Shown piece by piece: positions 10,386-21,681 of a stretch of 64,000 nucleotides of DNA (position 1 is its first letter; each line of letters starts with the position of its first letter). The notes under the pieces were generated by a model. It saw only the letters and a list, made by a program, of their open reading frames with translations, did not search any database and was not told where the DNA came from. The position numbers were made by a program, and so were the translations under genes. This DNA is from Amorphophallus konjac. Its lineage: Eukaryota > Streptophyta > Magnoliopsida > Alismatales > Araceae. Where the stretch lies: the NCBI GenBank assembly GCA_022559845.1, contig CM040120.1:309912740-309976739 (forward strand), given 5' to 3'.

Positions 10386-10598
10386 ACTTACCAATGGGTT
10401 TTGGGATTCATCCCACTTCCCACGTGGCGGATCTGGCACCCTCTAAGGCTACCGCGATGGATCCTAGTGAGTGTCTTGAGCCTACACCTATCCTTGTGAG
10501 AGACACCCTCGGAGTGCCACCACAAACTAGCCCGAGAGCCCGACGTCAGCACATGGCGGCAATACTAAGCAAAGCAAGATCTCTTCGCCAGCCTAAGG

Positions 10599-10755
10599 GT
10601 GTGTCCGAGCCACTTTGTCGAGTTGAAGCACCGTTCCTCGGCTATGGACATGGGTCGAGTTTGGAGAACAAGGTTCGCCCGGAACTGCGTTTGGGATGCT
10701 ACTTCCCCGGTGGACCCATACTCGACAGGGTCGAGTTTTCCCCACCCCGGGGGTA
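10599..10755 (+). pseudogene. Chromodomain-tail remnant
   Basis: A frame open from 10599 reads WRTRFARN...DPYSTGSSFPHPG. This aligns with the end of the chromodomain region of chromovirus C in this window (WQGRP...DPYSTGSSSHPG, minus strand around 59030-59110). The frame runs on into the LTR. It looks like the tail of an ancestral pol kept next to the PPT while the catalytic domains were lost. Confidence 0.45.
10736..10755 (+). other. PPT region of chromovirus-related element
   Basis: The stretch before the 3' LTR contains CCCCACCCCGGGGG and ends directly at TGACGGGGAC (10756). It is a weak purine tract by usual standards; the site is placed by the LTR boundary. Confidence 0.45.
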
Positions 10756-13000
10756 TGACGGGGACATCCCTTGCCCCTCCACATTTTCTGAAGCTCGGAT
10801 TGATCGTCGATGTACGCCATTATGTTCCTCATGTGTTTGTGAGTCGAGTCATGTAATTTTCTTATTTTTATTTGAGTCTTAAACATGTAATTTTCCCTTT
10901 ATTGAGTCATGTACCTAGGTTAGAAAGTTATTTTCCTAAGTCTTGAAGTCATTATGTTGGTTTGATAGGTTAATGGGCCCAATTCATTGGGCTAGGCCTA
11001 GGGGCGCCCCTCCCTTGGACTATTTGGTCATTAGTTAGTTTGTCAGGGTCAGTTTGGTCTTAGGAAAAGTGTGGGGTCTATAAATAGCCCCACCCCTCTC
11101 TCATTTGTAACAATTATGCTTGAATATTGAATCCAGAAAATTTCCACACCTTCTAGTTCCCTCTCAATATCTCCCTCTCTCTCTCTTACTATCACTCTCT
11201 CTAAGTGGGTTGTGCCCCCTCTCTCTCTCCTCCCCACCCCAATTTCAAAATTCATTCTCTCTCCTCCCCATTCACCCCTCATTAAGGCCCCTTCCCCTTC
11301 CCCATGCACTCATTCAATTTCCCCTCCAACCCCTAGGTGGAAACCCCTTCTCCTAGGCACCTTTCCACTCTCCCAAGCAACCCTCCCTCTCCCCAAGACT
11401 GAAAGAGCCCTTCCCTAGGCCAAATTTTGAATTTCCCTCTCCCTTGGGCTGTGCCCTTTCATCTCCCCACCTCCCTAACCACCCAAGGTCGCACCCCCCC
11501 TTCCCCATCCACCAAATAACCCCTTGTTCATGCCCTTCCTCACACCCTCTCCTCCACCTATTCTGTCCCTGTTGCAGGTTTCAGAAAAGTAGTGATTTGC
11601 AGTAGCAGCCACGACTTCCCCTGAAGGTTCCCGGTGGCATATCTTATATTTCTGGAATCGTCTCCAAGTCGTCTTTCCAACGGTGGTACTCCTGCCTGCA
11701 TCCGAGTTCGGAGCTGTCCGGAGGAACGTCATCTTCAACGACTGCGCAATCTATTTCAGACTGAAGGCCATAGCGATCTTGGAAGCCGTTCAGCGGCCAA
11801 CCTTGGAGGAATTCGATCATGCTTCCTTCTACAAAATTCTTCTTCGTCTAGTCCTCCATCATTAGCAGAAGGAACAACGCCAATCGCCCACCCGAGCTAT
11901 TTTTTCTGAATTTCTTTGCCGGAGTGTGCAGTCTGCCCCCTGCAGGTCCAGGTTCGACCTGTCTTCACTTCTCCGGCCACCATTCTCCTCTCCGACCTCG
12001 GATTGTGGCCCCGTCAATTTATGCTCGAAGCTACTCCGACCACGATCGCGCCACCGCCAGTTTCGTTCGATTTGGAGTTCGGGAACGACCGCAGTGTCTT
12101 CTGCAATCCACTATATCAGTTCTGCATCAGTCAGAGGCAGAGTGTTGCTGTCCTGCTCCAGTCGCCGGTCCGATCAGCCTCGAGTTTCAGAGCTTCCAAA
12201 AAAATTCAAGCATCATCCTCGGCCAGCTGGGGAACTTTTGGCACCGGTTTCATCAAATTTGGAGCTCGGTTGAGTCCGTGGCAGCATTTCATCGACAACC
12301 TGTTCAGCAAAACTGAAGAGTGGCAGAACCGGCGAAGCTTGGAGAGTCGGCGTTCTCTTCATAATTTCCCCACCCCGCTTTGCCGGCTGAAGGCCCCTCC
12401 CTGCGTGGAGGTAATCTTGGTTGTAATAAGTCTAACCCCCACCCCAAGAGCCCCCCTCCTGCGAGAGGTGTAGTTCATGTAATAATATTTTCGCAGATTT
12501 GAAGCGACACCGACGCGGCTTGCGGGCGCAAACCCTTACCTCCCCGCTCGCCCTCGTCTTCGGCCGGAGTTGGCGTCTTCACGCCGGCTAGGTGAGCCTC
12601 GGTCCCCCTTTCCTTGCTGGTCAATATCACTTGCTTAGCTTAGTATTCTTGCTTTACTGCGTCGAACGGAGAGCGAGGGCCCGGCCCAAATTGCCGAACA
12701 CGTGAGTGTCCATCGCGGGCGAGTTGTGAGCGAGCCATTTCAACCCACACCCATGGTGTGACGGCTGCCCGTGAGTGGGCATCCCTGGCCCAATTGGGGT
12801 TCTCCCCAAGCTTGCCAAGCACCGGAGCATCATTGTCCCACCCCGGACCCTCTCCATTATCGTTTAGTTGCCCACGGGCACAAGTGTGCACCAAGCGAGT
12901 GAGCCGCTCGAGTGGTATCGTCGCCAATTCGCTTGCTTGCAACCTTAGGTCCAAGGGTCATATTATCTTGTGGTCATCACCCCAAGGTGGTGTCACATCA
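10756..13000 (+). mobile_element. 3' LTR of chromovirus-related element
   Basis: 2245 bp, TGACGGGGAC...GTCACATCA, followed by TSD CTATC (13001-13005). It differs from the 5' LTR by scattered substitutions and small indels. TATA box at 11079-11086. Confidence 0.9.
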
Positions 13001-13005
13001 CTATC

Positions 13006-14166
13006 CCATCTCCTAGCTGGCTGAGATCTATAGGGCTGAGTGGGAAAATTCTGATACTTAGACCTCATGTACACAGGATTCCACCCAAACCTATTAAGTG
13101 GTTGTGAGTGAATGTGATGATAGACTTGGGCTCTAGGGAAATAGGGATGAGCAAACTGGTTCCTGGCTGCACTTGGTCTCCCTGCCACCTTTGACCCTCT
13201 AGGTTTCTGCACTGACTTATATTGGGTCTTTTTCTGAGCAGTGGATGGTGGTGGAGACTTAGTAGCCTTGGACTTACCCTTGGGAGAAGGGCATGCAGCT
13301 CTAGGCTCTACAACTTTTTACTTTCCCTTGTCCTTAGCACTGGACACTTTTGATTTTACATTATTGAAAGCATATTTTTCACTGACCATTTTTATGAGTG
13401 GTCCTTTGTTCTTTTCTCCCGCGAGTGAAATGGTTTTCGATTCAAAACTCTTTTTAGCTGAGGGATTAAAACCGAGACCCTCTTTTCTGAAATTGACTTT
13501 TGACCCTAGCAAGGCATTAAGATTTTTTGTTCCTTGGGTCATGCTTTCAATGATTTTCTATTTGTCAGAATTTTCATTTTCTAAATTTTCAACAGTTTTC
13601 TTTAGTTCATCATTCACTGACAAAACAACTTCATATTTTTCAGTTGAAATCTTTACTTGATTTTCAAATTTCTGAATTGACAATTTCAGCTCATCAATGA
13701 CATTTTTCAGCAACTCATTTTCTTTCCTACAATCAATCACAACATGCTTTAATTCATCAAACTCAGAACATGCACTTTTTAATTTTTCATTCTCTGATTG
13801 TAAACATGCAACTTTATCAGTAAGTGTTTATCATTAACCAGAGAATTCATTTTCTTCTTCAAGTGTCTCATTTCCTTCTTAATATCATTCGCTTTATCTA
13901 ACAGATCTCCATAAGCATCCTCCCAATCAGAAATAGTATAATGTTCGAAAGGGGATGATACCTGATCAGACTCTTCTTCTTCTTCTCTTCCATTCCTGGC
14001 CATCAAGCAGATGTCCTTTTCTGATTTCTCACTATCTGAGGAAGTGCTCAGCGTGCCTTCTTCCTCATCACTCCATGTACCGACCATGGCCTTTCCCTTT
14101 GGCGCTTTCTTCCATGGTCTTCCTTTGATTTTCTGTAACTCTGGACAATCAGCCTTCATATGTCCA
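13006..14166 (-). pseudogene. SIRE-like Gag, middle part (coiled coil)
   Basis: Continues the Gag frame from the second half of the zinc knuckle (GHMKADCP, adjacent to 14166). It passes through a Lys/Glu/Ser-rich linker with an acidic run (EEEEES), a long Leu/Lys/Glu coiled coil (DNA ~13560-13900), then a basic Pro/Ser-rich region. Damage: a frame change near 13826 and in-frame stops near 13558 and 13318. It joins in phase to 5264-5624 across the chromovirus-related insertion and to 25955-26848 across Athila-1. Confidence 0.75.
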
Positions 14167-15252
14167 GTCTTTGATAGTTCAAAACGCAAGTCGTTAATGC
14201 GTTCACTACCAAAGTTATTTATCGGCTCACAAATTAATTAAAATGAAATAGTTAAGCGGTGAGACGAGTCGATTCCACATGGAAATTTAGATTTTTAAGA
14301 TGAAATTCTTGTGTTTTATTTTCAACAAATCATGATGAATGGGGACGCTCAAATGAGGAATTAATTAACCTAAACAACTGGACTAAAAGAAACTACGACT
14401 AGAACTAATGTAATCAAATGCAAGTGTAACAGTGGAGATGAACAGTGTGCAAATGGCAATGAACAAAAGGACACGAGTTGACAAATTAGAGTAAAGTAAC
14501 TTAAGTGGATGGACTAAAGAAACCAAGATACAAATAAAATTAAACTAATGCAAGTCCGAACAGAAGAGAGGGACTGTTGTTTAAAGTCAAGTATCGACAT
14601 CTGACACTTCTAGCTTATGTAACGTGTCCCTACCCTTTTGAGTAAACTAATGCAGGGATGATTTCCAGAAGAAAACAATGCTACGTTTATAGAGAAGAGG
14701 ACGAAAAGATGCAGGTAATAAGCAACAACAAAAATGCTTCCATTGAATTAATATTCAAAAACCAGAGTGCAATTGCATTGTACTACTCAAACCTAAGACA
14801 ACCAAGGCTGATAAACTAACTAAATGAACTTATAACAACAAAGCTACCATATACAATGGCAGGGCTAAAATGACGATGTGAACTAATATTGAGCCAAAAG
14901 AATGTGAAGCATAAAAGAGGCCTTCGCTGCTCTCTCCCTGTCTATCCGTCTCGTCACTGCAGGTGGCTGAACAACAGGGGAAGTCACAGCGGGGATGCGG
15001 CACCTCCCTTCTCCAGTCACGGACAGCGCTCGGTGGACTTGTGGCAGCGGACAGGGCCCACGAGCGGCAAGGGAACTCCACGCGAGAACTGGCCGACGCG
15101 GCACCTCCCTTCTCTCGTCACGGACGGTGCTCGCCAGAGAGAGCTGCGACCAAGGCTAAAAAAAATATAACAACTTAAAACTTCAAAGACAACAAACCAG
15201 AGATAACCCCAGAACAGAAGATGAACCCCCTTTACTATTCCCTGAACCTCCT

Positions 15253-15260
15253 CTTTATAG
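15253..15260 (-). promoter_or_regulatory. TATA box of Athila-1 3' LTR
   Basis: CTATAAAG on the minus strand, conserved in the 5' LTR near 25101-25107. Confidence 0.65.
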
Positions 15261-15487
15261 GGGAATGGACGATGCCCGGATCACCACCGAACCACCTCCA
15301 CAATAGACGCCGTTTCTTTATCCTTCGCTGGTGTCATCCACGACGCCCCACACGAGCGTCTCGCAACGAACGAACGGCTTGCGAAGCCTGCTCTCCATCT
15401 TCTCCGGATTCAGGTGACAGCGTCCATCCTCCTTATCTCACCGAACAGCATCTACGTGGAGCCTAATCGCAAGCCACTGCCGATATT

Positions 15488-15723
15488 CACGTGGTGATCA
15501 ACCATGCCAGTCCAGCTCACCTCGCTGCCGCTATTCACGCGGTGGGTTTGGATACGCCAATGTCATCCCAACACCCAGTTGCCATGCACGTGATCGGCCT
15601 ATTTTGTGCAGCCATGCACCCCACTTGGCCATCTTCTGCTGTACATTCACGTGGTGGGTTGGATATTGTAATGCCTTTGCACCACCCAGCCATGCCATGC
15701 AATGCCTTTATGCAACTCACGTG
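15488..15723 (-). promoter_or_regulatory. G-box cluster in Athila-1 U3
   Basis: Perfect CACGTG at 15488, 15587, 15648 and 15718, upstream of the minus-strand TATA. In plants G-boxes are bound by bZIP and bHLH factors; use here is inferred. The same sites occur in the 5' LTR (about 25335-25570). Confidence 0.5.
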
Positions 15724-16102
15724 TATATAGCAACCATTTCTTCTTTCGCGATGGGCCCATCAAGCTGCAGCTAGCGTGGCCCTTTATGTTTGAAGGAGGC
15801 CCAATACCCATGTATATGTTTCATGCATCCAACAACAAACCTTTAAGCCCATTAAAATAGTTGCCAAAGACATTTCCTTGACATGCTGGTTAAGCCTTCC
15901 GATCCCCATACCTGTCATTAGAGAAATCATATGTGATATCCAACATTGTTATAAATTTCATCCCAAATATTTATCATTTTCCATGAAATCTCAAGAATTC
16001 ATCAAAATCTATTTCTATGAATAATTTCACACATAACCAACAATTTACTTTGAATTTTATCCGAAACATGTGAAATTAATATGTGAAAATATGAAGTTAT
16101 CA

Positions 16103-16115
16103 CACCCCCCAACTT
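16103..16115 (-). other. Polypurine tract of Athila-1
   Basis: CACCCCCCAACTT on the plus strand (AAGTTGGGGGGTG in the sense of the element), directly next to the 3' LTR. Identical in Athila-2 (37152-37164). Confidence 0.85.
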
Positions 16116-16118
16116 ACT

Positions 16119-16140
16119 CATTGCTAGTCCCTTAGCAATG
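16119..16140 (-). other. Hairpin next to the Athila-1 PPT
   Basis: CATTGCTA (16119-16126), loop GTCCCT, TAGCAATG (16133-16140): a perfect 8-bp stem. Identical in Athila-2 (37168-37189). Confidence 0.7.
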
Positions 16141-17241
16141 CAAACAATTATAGAATTTAGGACTAACAAGAGTTCAAAAATCACGTTTCATGACATGAAT
16201 GCTGAGCATTATGATTTGAACCATAGAATATTGCAAGTTCAAGCAATAAATGTCAAGAATAAACTTCGTCAATCCATGTATTTAGACACTTCCTCAGGTT
16301 ACACTCATAATTTTTTTTTGTATGTCTTTTGTGCATGTGATCTAATTTGATTAGTGGATATCAGACAACTGGATGAATGAGCCTTCTATTTATCACTTAA
16401 CAATGATTTCCAATTCTACCTATTTTAAATCAGACTCTCGAATTACAGGTAGCTTCACTCTGCCTGATCATCATCATTTTTTTTTATCATGGTGCTGCAC
16501 ATTCCTTCACTGTTTGACGCGAACCTCAACTCTTGCTAGGAGAAGTAGGCCCGGTTACTAAGATCAGGAGCATTTTCCATGAGTTTTTCATCATATATAT
16601 ATATATTTTTTTCTTTCTTTCTTTTTGGTGCTTTGCACTTATTTGCAGGCAGGTAGCTTTTTCCCCACGATAAATCTTCAATGACTAGGCAGAATTTTCA
16701 ATCCTCGCCTAAGTTTTAAGTAAAGAGCTCATCATCCTCGTGTTTAATACCTACTATTCTCATTAGTGTGCGGATGTGTGTGAGTTCAAAGAAAAATATG
16801 AGTGTATTCTGAGGAAGATGCTAAAAACATAACCAACTAATTCACCCTTTAATTCAATGCTGTCACAAGTGGATATTCTAAGCCTTATCATTTTGACAAT
16901 GTTTCTTATCATGAAAAATGACCCTGAAGCATTTGTTAGGGAAATCATGAAAGATTACAGCATTTTGATGAAAATTTAAGTTTAAGCTACCCCCAACTTA
17001 AGTGACATTGTCCTCAATGACATGCTTAAAATAGAAAATTAGGACAATATAGAGTGAATGTTTTGAGAGGGAAAGGTACAACCTGAGCAAGATGAAATGT
17101 TGCTGTAGAGAAAGATGCTGCCCATTCTCCATGTTTCTAGAAAGAAAAACAATCAGTCATTCTCCTTTATTTATGAAAAAAGAATTGGGTTGCCTCCCAA
17201 TTAGCGCTAAGTTTAATGTCTTCAGCCAGACATCAGCGAAT
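16141..17241 (-). other. Athila-1 3' untranslated region
   Basis: About 1.1 kb without a long frame, strongly similar to 37190-38289 of Athila-2. It ends at the pol stop beside the conserved GGGTTGCCTCCCAATTAGCG block (17187-17206), a hallmark found after pol in Athila elements. No env-like gene is present. Confidence 0.75.
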
Positions 17242-19167
17242 TCAACTTAGTTCAATTAATGCAATTTCTTCCACAATTAGTTCATTTGAGACTCCTTCAA
17301 TGAAGGGTTTGAGTCTCTGGCCATTGACTTTGAAAGTGTTGCCACTTTTGGGGTCACAGATCTCAACAGCACCATGGGGAAATGAATTAACTACAATGTA
17401 TGGCCCATCCCATCTAGATCTAAGCTTCCCAGGGAAAAGTTTCCATCTAGAATTGAACAACCAGACCTTTTGATTAGGTTCAAATGTTTTCCTGGAGATG
17501 TGTTTGTCATGAAAAGTTTTCATCTTGGCCTTATAGATTTTGGAGTTCTCATAGGATTCCTCACGAACCTCCTCTAACTCACTTAATTGCAAGGCCCTGT
17601 GTGATCCAGCTTGGGTCAAATTCAGGTTAAATTATTTGATTGCCCAATAAGCCTTGTGTTCCAGCTCCACTGGGAGGTGGCAGGTTTTTCCATAAATCCA
17701 TCTAAAGGGTGACATCCCAATAGGGGTCTTATATGCTGTTCTGTAGGCCCATAATGCATCATCCAATCTCTCAGCCCAATCTTTCCTATCAGTCCTCACA
17801 GTCTTTTGCAAAATGTTCTTGATTTCTCGATTTGAAACTTCTACCTGCCCACTTGTTTGGGGATGATATGGTGTGGCCACTTTGTGAGTGATCCCATACT
17901 TTTTCAGCAAACTCTTGAATTGATAGTTAGTGAAGTGACTACCTCCATCACTAATTATAGCCCTTGGGAATCCAAATCTAGAGAAAATATTCTTTTGCAC
18001 AAATTTCATGACCACCTTGTGGTCATTGGTTCTAGTTGCTACAGCTTCAATCCATTTGAAAACATAATCCACAGCCACTAGAATGTATTCATGCCCAAAA
18101 GATGGTGGGAATGGTCCCATGAAATCAATTCCCCATACATCAAAAATTTCTACCACAAGAATGGGGTTCAAGGGCATCATGTCTCTTCGAGATATATTCC
18201 CCATGGTTTGACATTTTGGGCAAGATTGACTGAAAGCATGGGCATCTCTAAAGAGAGTGGGCCAATAAAAACCACATTGGAGGACTTTTGCAGCAGTTTT
18301 CTTTCCAGAGAAATGACCTCCGCAAGCAAGAGTGTGGCAGAAGGTGAGAATGCTTTGATGCTCATTTTCAGGGACACACCTTCGAATGACATTATCCGCA
18401 CAGATACGGAATAATTCTGGATCCTCCCAAAAATAGTGTCTTATCTGAGCATAGAATCTATCCTTCTCATTCTTAGACCAACCTTCAGGGGTCAATCCAA
18501 CAGCCAGATAATTGACAATATTGGCATACCAAGGGGGTTGGATGTGGGTAATGGACAAGAGTTGTTCATCAGGAAAAAAGTCTCTTATGGGCTCCTTTTC
18601 TTGCACAAGAATTCTAGAGAGATGATCAGCCACCACATTCTCAGACCCCTTTTTATCCCGAATTTCAATATCAAATTCTTGCAAGAGTAAGATCCATCTA
18701 ATCAAACGGGGCTTGGCTTCTTTCTTGGACATGAGGTATCTCAAGGCTGAGTGATCAGAGTAGATGATGACCTTGGATCCTAAGAGATATGATCTGAATT
18801 TTTCAAGGGCGAACACCACAGCCAAGAGTTCTTTTTCAGTGGTGGTGTAATTCAGTTGAGCATCACCCATAGTGCGACTAGCATAATAAATCACCACAGG
18901 GCGTTTGTCAATCCTCTGCCCTAAGACTGCACCTATAGCAAAATCAGATGCATCACACATGATCTCGAAGGGAAGAGACCAATCAGGTGGCTGAAGAATT
19001 GGAGCTTTGGTCATAGCCTCCTTCAAAACGTTGAAAGCCTTTAAACATGATTCATCCAAATGAAAAGGGACATCTTTGGCTAGGAGAAGGGTTAAATGTC
19101 GGGCAATTTGAGAGAAATTTTGGATAAACCGGCGATAGAAGCCGGCATGGCCAAGGAAAGACTGAAT
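17242..19167 (-). pseudogene. Athila-1 Pol: RNase H and integrase
   Basis: Third part of the single Gag-Pol frame. RNase [16 protein letters not shown] start, then [18 protein letters not shown] and [10 protein letters not shown]. Integrase: an HHCC zinc finger ([14 protein letters not shown]...SCPKCQ) and a DDE core with D in [10 protein letters not shown] in IISDGGSHF and E in [14 protein letters not shown] short C-terminal part follows. Breaks: an in-frame stop just upstream of RNase H at about 19168-19170 and another at 17632-17634 near the integrase C-terminus; the frame is otherwise open. In an active copy this part would degrade the RNA template and insert the cDNA. Confidence 0.85.
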
Positions 19168-21681
19168 TTACTTAACTGAGGTGGGTGGGGGAAGATTAGA
19201 AATGAGGTCAATTTTGGCCTTGTCCACCTCTATACCCCGCTCAGAAACTATGTGGCCCAACACTATGCCTTCTTTTACCATGAAGTGACTCTTCTCCCAG
19301 CTTAGAATCAACCTCTTTTCTATGCACCTCTCCAAAATTTTTGTCAAATTATCTAGGCACACATCAAAAGAATCTCCAAAGACTGAGAAATCATCCATAA
19401 AAATTTCTAAGAAGTTCCCCACCATATCTGAAAAAATGGCCATCATGCATCTCTGAAAAGTGGCTGGAGCATTACATAACCCAAAGGGCATTCTCCTAAA
19501 TGCAAATGTCCCATAAGGACATGTGAATGTGGTCTTTTCTTGATCCTCTGGATAAATGGCCACTTGGTTATATCCTGAATAACCATCTAAGAAACAGAAG
19601 TATTGTTGGCCTGCTAATTTCTCCAAGATTTGGTCAATGAATGGTAGGGGAAAATGGTCCTTCTTAGTGGCCTCATTCAATTTCCTATAATCTATGCATA
19701 CTCTCCACCCTGTGGGTAATCTAGTGGGTACTAATTCTCCTTTGTCATTGCTCACCACAGTGAGCCCAGCTTTCTTAGGTACCACTTGAGTTAGACTAAC
19801 CCATGGGCTATCAGAGATTGGGTATATGATTCCTGCATCAAGCCATTTGACAACTTCTTTCTTAACCACTTCTTTCATGTGAGGGTTCAGCCTTCTTTGC
19901 ATCTCCCTAGATGGCTTTGCATTGTCTTCCAGATAAATGTGATGCATGCATACTGATGGACATATTCCCTTAAGATCGGCCATAGACCAACCTATGGCTT
20001 CCTTATGTCTTTTGAGGACATCAATCAGTTGGTCCTCCTGAGTGGATGTCAAATCAGATGCTATAATGACAGGTAAAGACATCTCCGGCCCTAAGAAGGC
20101 ATATTTCAAGGAATCGGGTAGGGGTTTCAATTCTAGGTGTGGTGGGGCATGGATGGAGGGAAGTGAAGGTTCATGTTTCATATCAGACAAATGTTCAAAC
20201 TGATGAAGAGCATTGACCTCTGAAATGGGCTCTTTGTCTTCAACTTTGTCAAAGTTTTCTATTCTGGTCACGGGAGGGTCATTTTCTACCATCTCATCAA
20301 TCACATCAATGATGTAACAATCTTCTTCCTCCCTTATTTGTTTGGACGCCTTGAAGACATTTAGTGTCATCTTCTGATCTCCAAAAGAGATGTCCATAAG
20401 CCCAGACTTACAATTGATGTTGGCATTGGCTGTGGCTAAGAAGGGCCGGCCCAATATAATTGGGCTTTGGGCTAGGTCTGATTTAGACTCCATGTCAAGG
20501 ACTAAAAAGTCAACAGGAAAATAGCATGTGTCTATCTTGACAAGGACATCTTCTACCAACCCCTTAGGTGTTCTAACAGATCTATCAGCCAATTGGAGAA
20601 TGACAGGGGTTGATTTGAGTTCTCCCATACCAAATTTTTGGTACACAGATGTTGGGAGGAGATTGACACTTGCTCCTAGGTCCAATAGAGCATTCTCAAA
20701 GGTGACCCCCCCAATGACACAAGATATGAGTGGGGTGCCAGGATCTTTCATTTTCTGGGGGAGTTGATTTAGTAGGACAACACTAACATCCTCAGACAAT
20801 AGAATTCTTTCCAGATTCACCTTTGGTTCCCTCTTTTGAGTGCACATTTCCTTAAGAAATTTGGCATACGCAGGCACATGTTGGATTGCATCTAAGAGGG
20901 GGATGTTGATGTGGACTTGTTTGAACAATTTCATCAATTCTTCATTCTGAGCTTGATTGTTCTTCTTTTTCTTTTCTTTCCTAGCGTCCAAGGCATTAGG
21001 GAAGGGAATCTTAGGTTTGTAGCATTCAGGTGATTCATCTATCTTTGCCTTCCCTTTATCTTTGATGTTCTCCTCACTACCCACTATAGGAGTGGAAATG
21101 GGTTCTTTTTCTTCTTGGGTTTGATTAGATGAGGCTTGATTGGATTCATCAATTTGGTATGGGTCTGATAAGATTTTACCACTTCTTAAGGCCGAGATGG
21201 CCTTAGCATTCTCAAATTGTGGGCCCTTTGGAGGATTTGGCCCTTGTTGAAATTGCCCTTGAGGGGCAAGTGGAAGGGGCTGCTGAAAACCAGGAGGATA
21301 ATTTCTAGGGTTGGGAATGGGTTGACTTGGAAGTTGACCCGGATCTCTCCTTACATTGGTTTCCAAGAGTTGGCCAATCTGGGCCTTCATTTCAGCCATT
21401 TGGGTTTGGAAAGATTGGTTTTGGGCCAAAATGAGTTGTTGTAATTGATTGATTTTGTCATCATTTTGGGCCATTGGTGGAGGTTGCATAGGTGGTTGGT
21501 AAATTGGAGGAGGATGTGAAGATTGCCCATATGCGGGCTGAGCAAATGAGGGTTGGCTGTAAGATGGCTGGCCATAAGGGAATTGAGGTTGATTGGGTGA
21601 CTGTTGTGACAATTGGCCCCTATGGAAAGTTTGATTTTGAAAATGGGCCTGAGGTTGGGGTTTGGGTTGAAAATTTTGGTT
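19168..21681 (-). pseudogene. Athila-1 Gag-Pol: linker, protease and reverse transcriptase
   Basis: Open except for the bounding stops. Begins with a Gln/Pro-rich linker containing LILAQNQSFQ (shared with the Athila-2 protein). Then an aspartic protease with the active-site string LLDLGASVNLLP. Then reverse transcriptase: WRVCIDYRKLN, FPLPFIDQILEKL, FRRMPFGLCNAPATFQ and the catalytic FMDDFSVFG motif. The enzyme would copy element RNA to cDNA. The frame is continuous with the upstream Gag apart from the stop at 21682-21684. Confidence 0.85.

Larger units (their letters stand above)
5630..13000 (+). mobile_element. Non-autonomous chromovirus-related LTR element
   Basis: LTRs 5630-7877 and 10756-13000, TSD CTATC at 5625-5629 and 13001-13005, iMet-type PBS at 7880-7891, and a 2.9 kb internal region. 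It lies within the SIRE-like gag. The internal region encodes a Gag-like head, a long proline-rich frame and fragments of an integrase tail and chromodomain, but no protease, reverse transcriptase, RNase H or integrase core. The last ~60 bp before the 3' LTR (ACTCGACAGGGTCGAGTT, then CCCACCC) closely resemble the matching end of chromovirus C (59040-59080, minus strand), which suggests a family relationship. Confidence 0.85.
14172..16102 (-). mobile_element. Athila-1 3' LTR
   Basis: Starts TGATAG and ends AGTTATCA on the plus strand. Same length as its partner, differing by eye at a modest number of sites (for example around 14276, 14344, 14959 and 15316). TATA on the minus strand at 15253-15260. 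U3 (15261-16102) has four CACGTG boxes. A ~40-bp GC-rich unit occurs twice in the transcribed part (about 14998 and 15100). Confidence 0.92.

Noticed and set aside
16103..17241. Athila env-like third gene
   Set aside because: No frame longer than ~85 codons on the sense strand and no membrane-protein pattern; the region matches the equally non-coding Athila-2 trailer.
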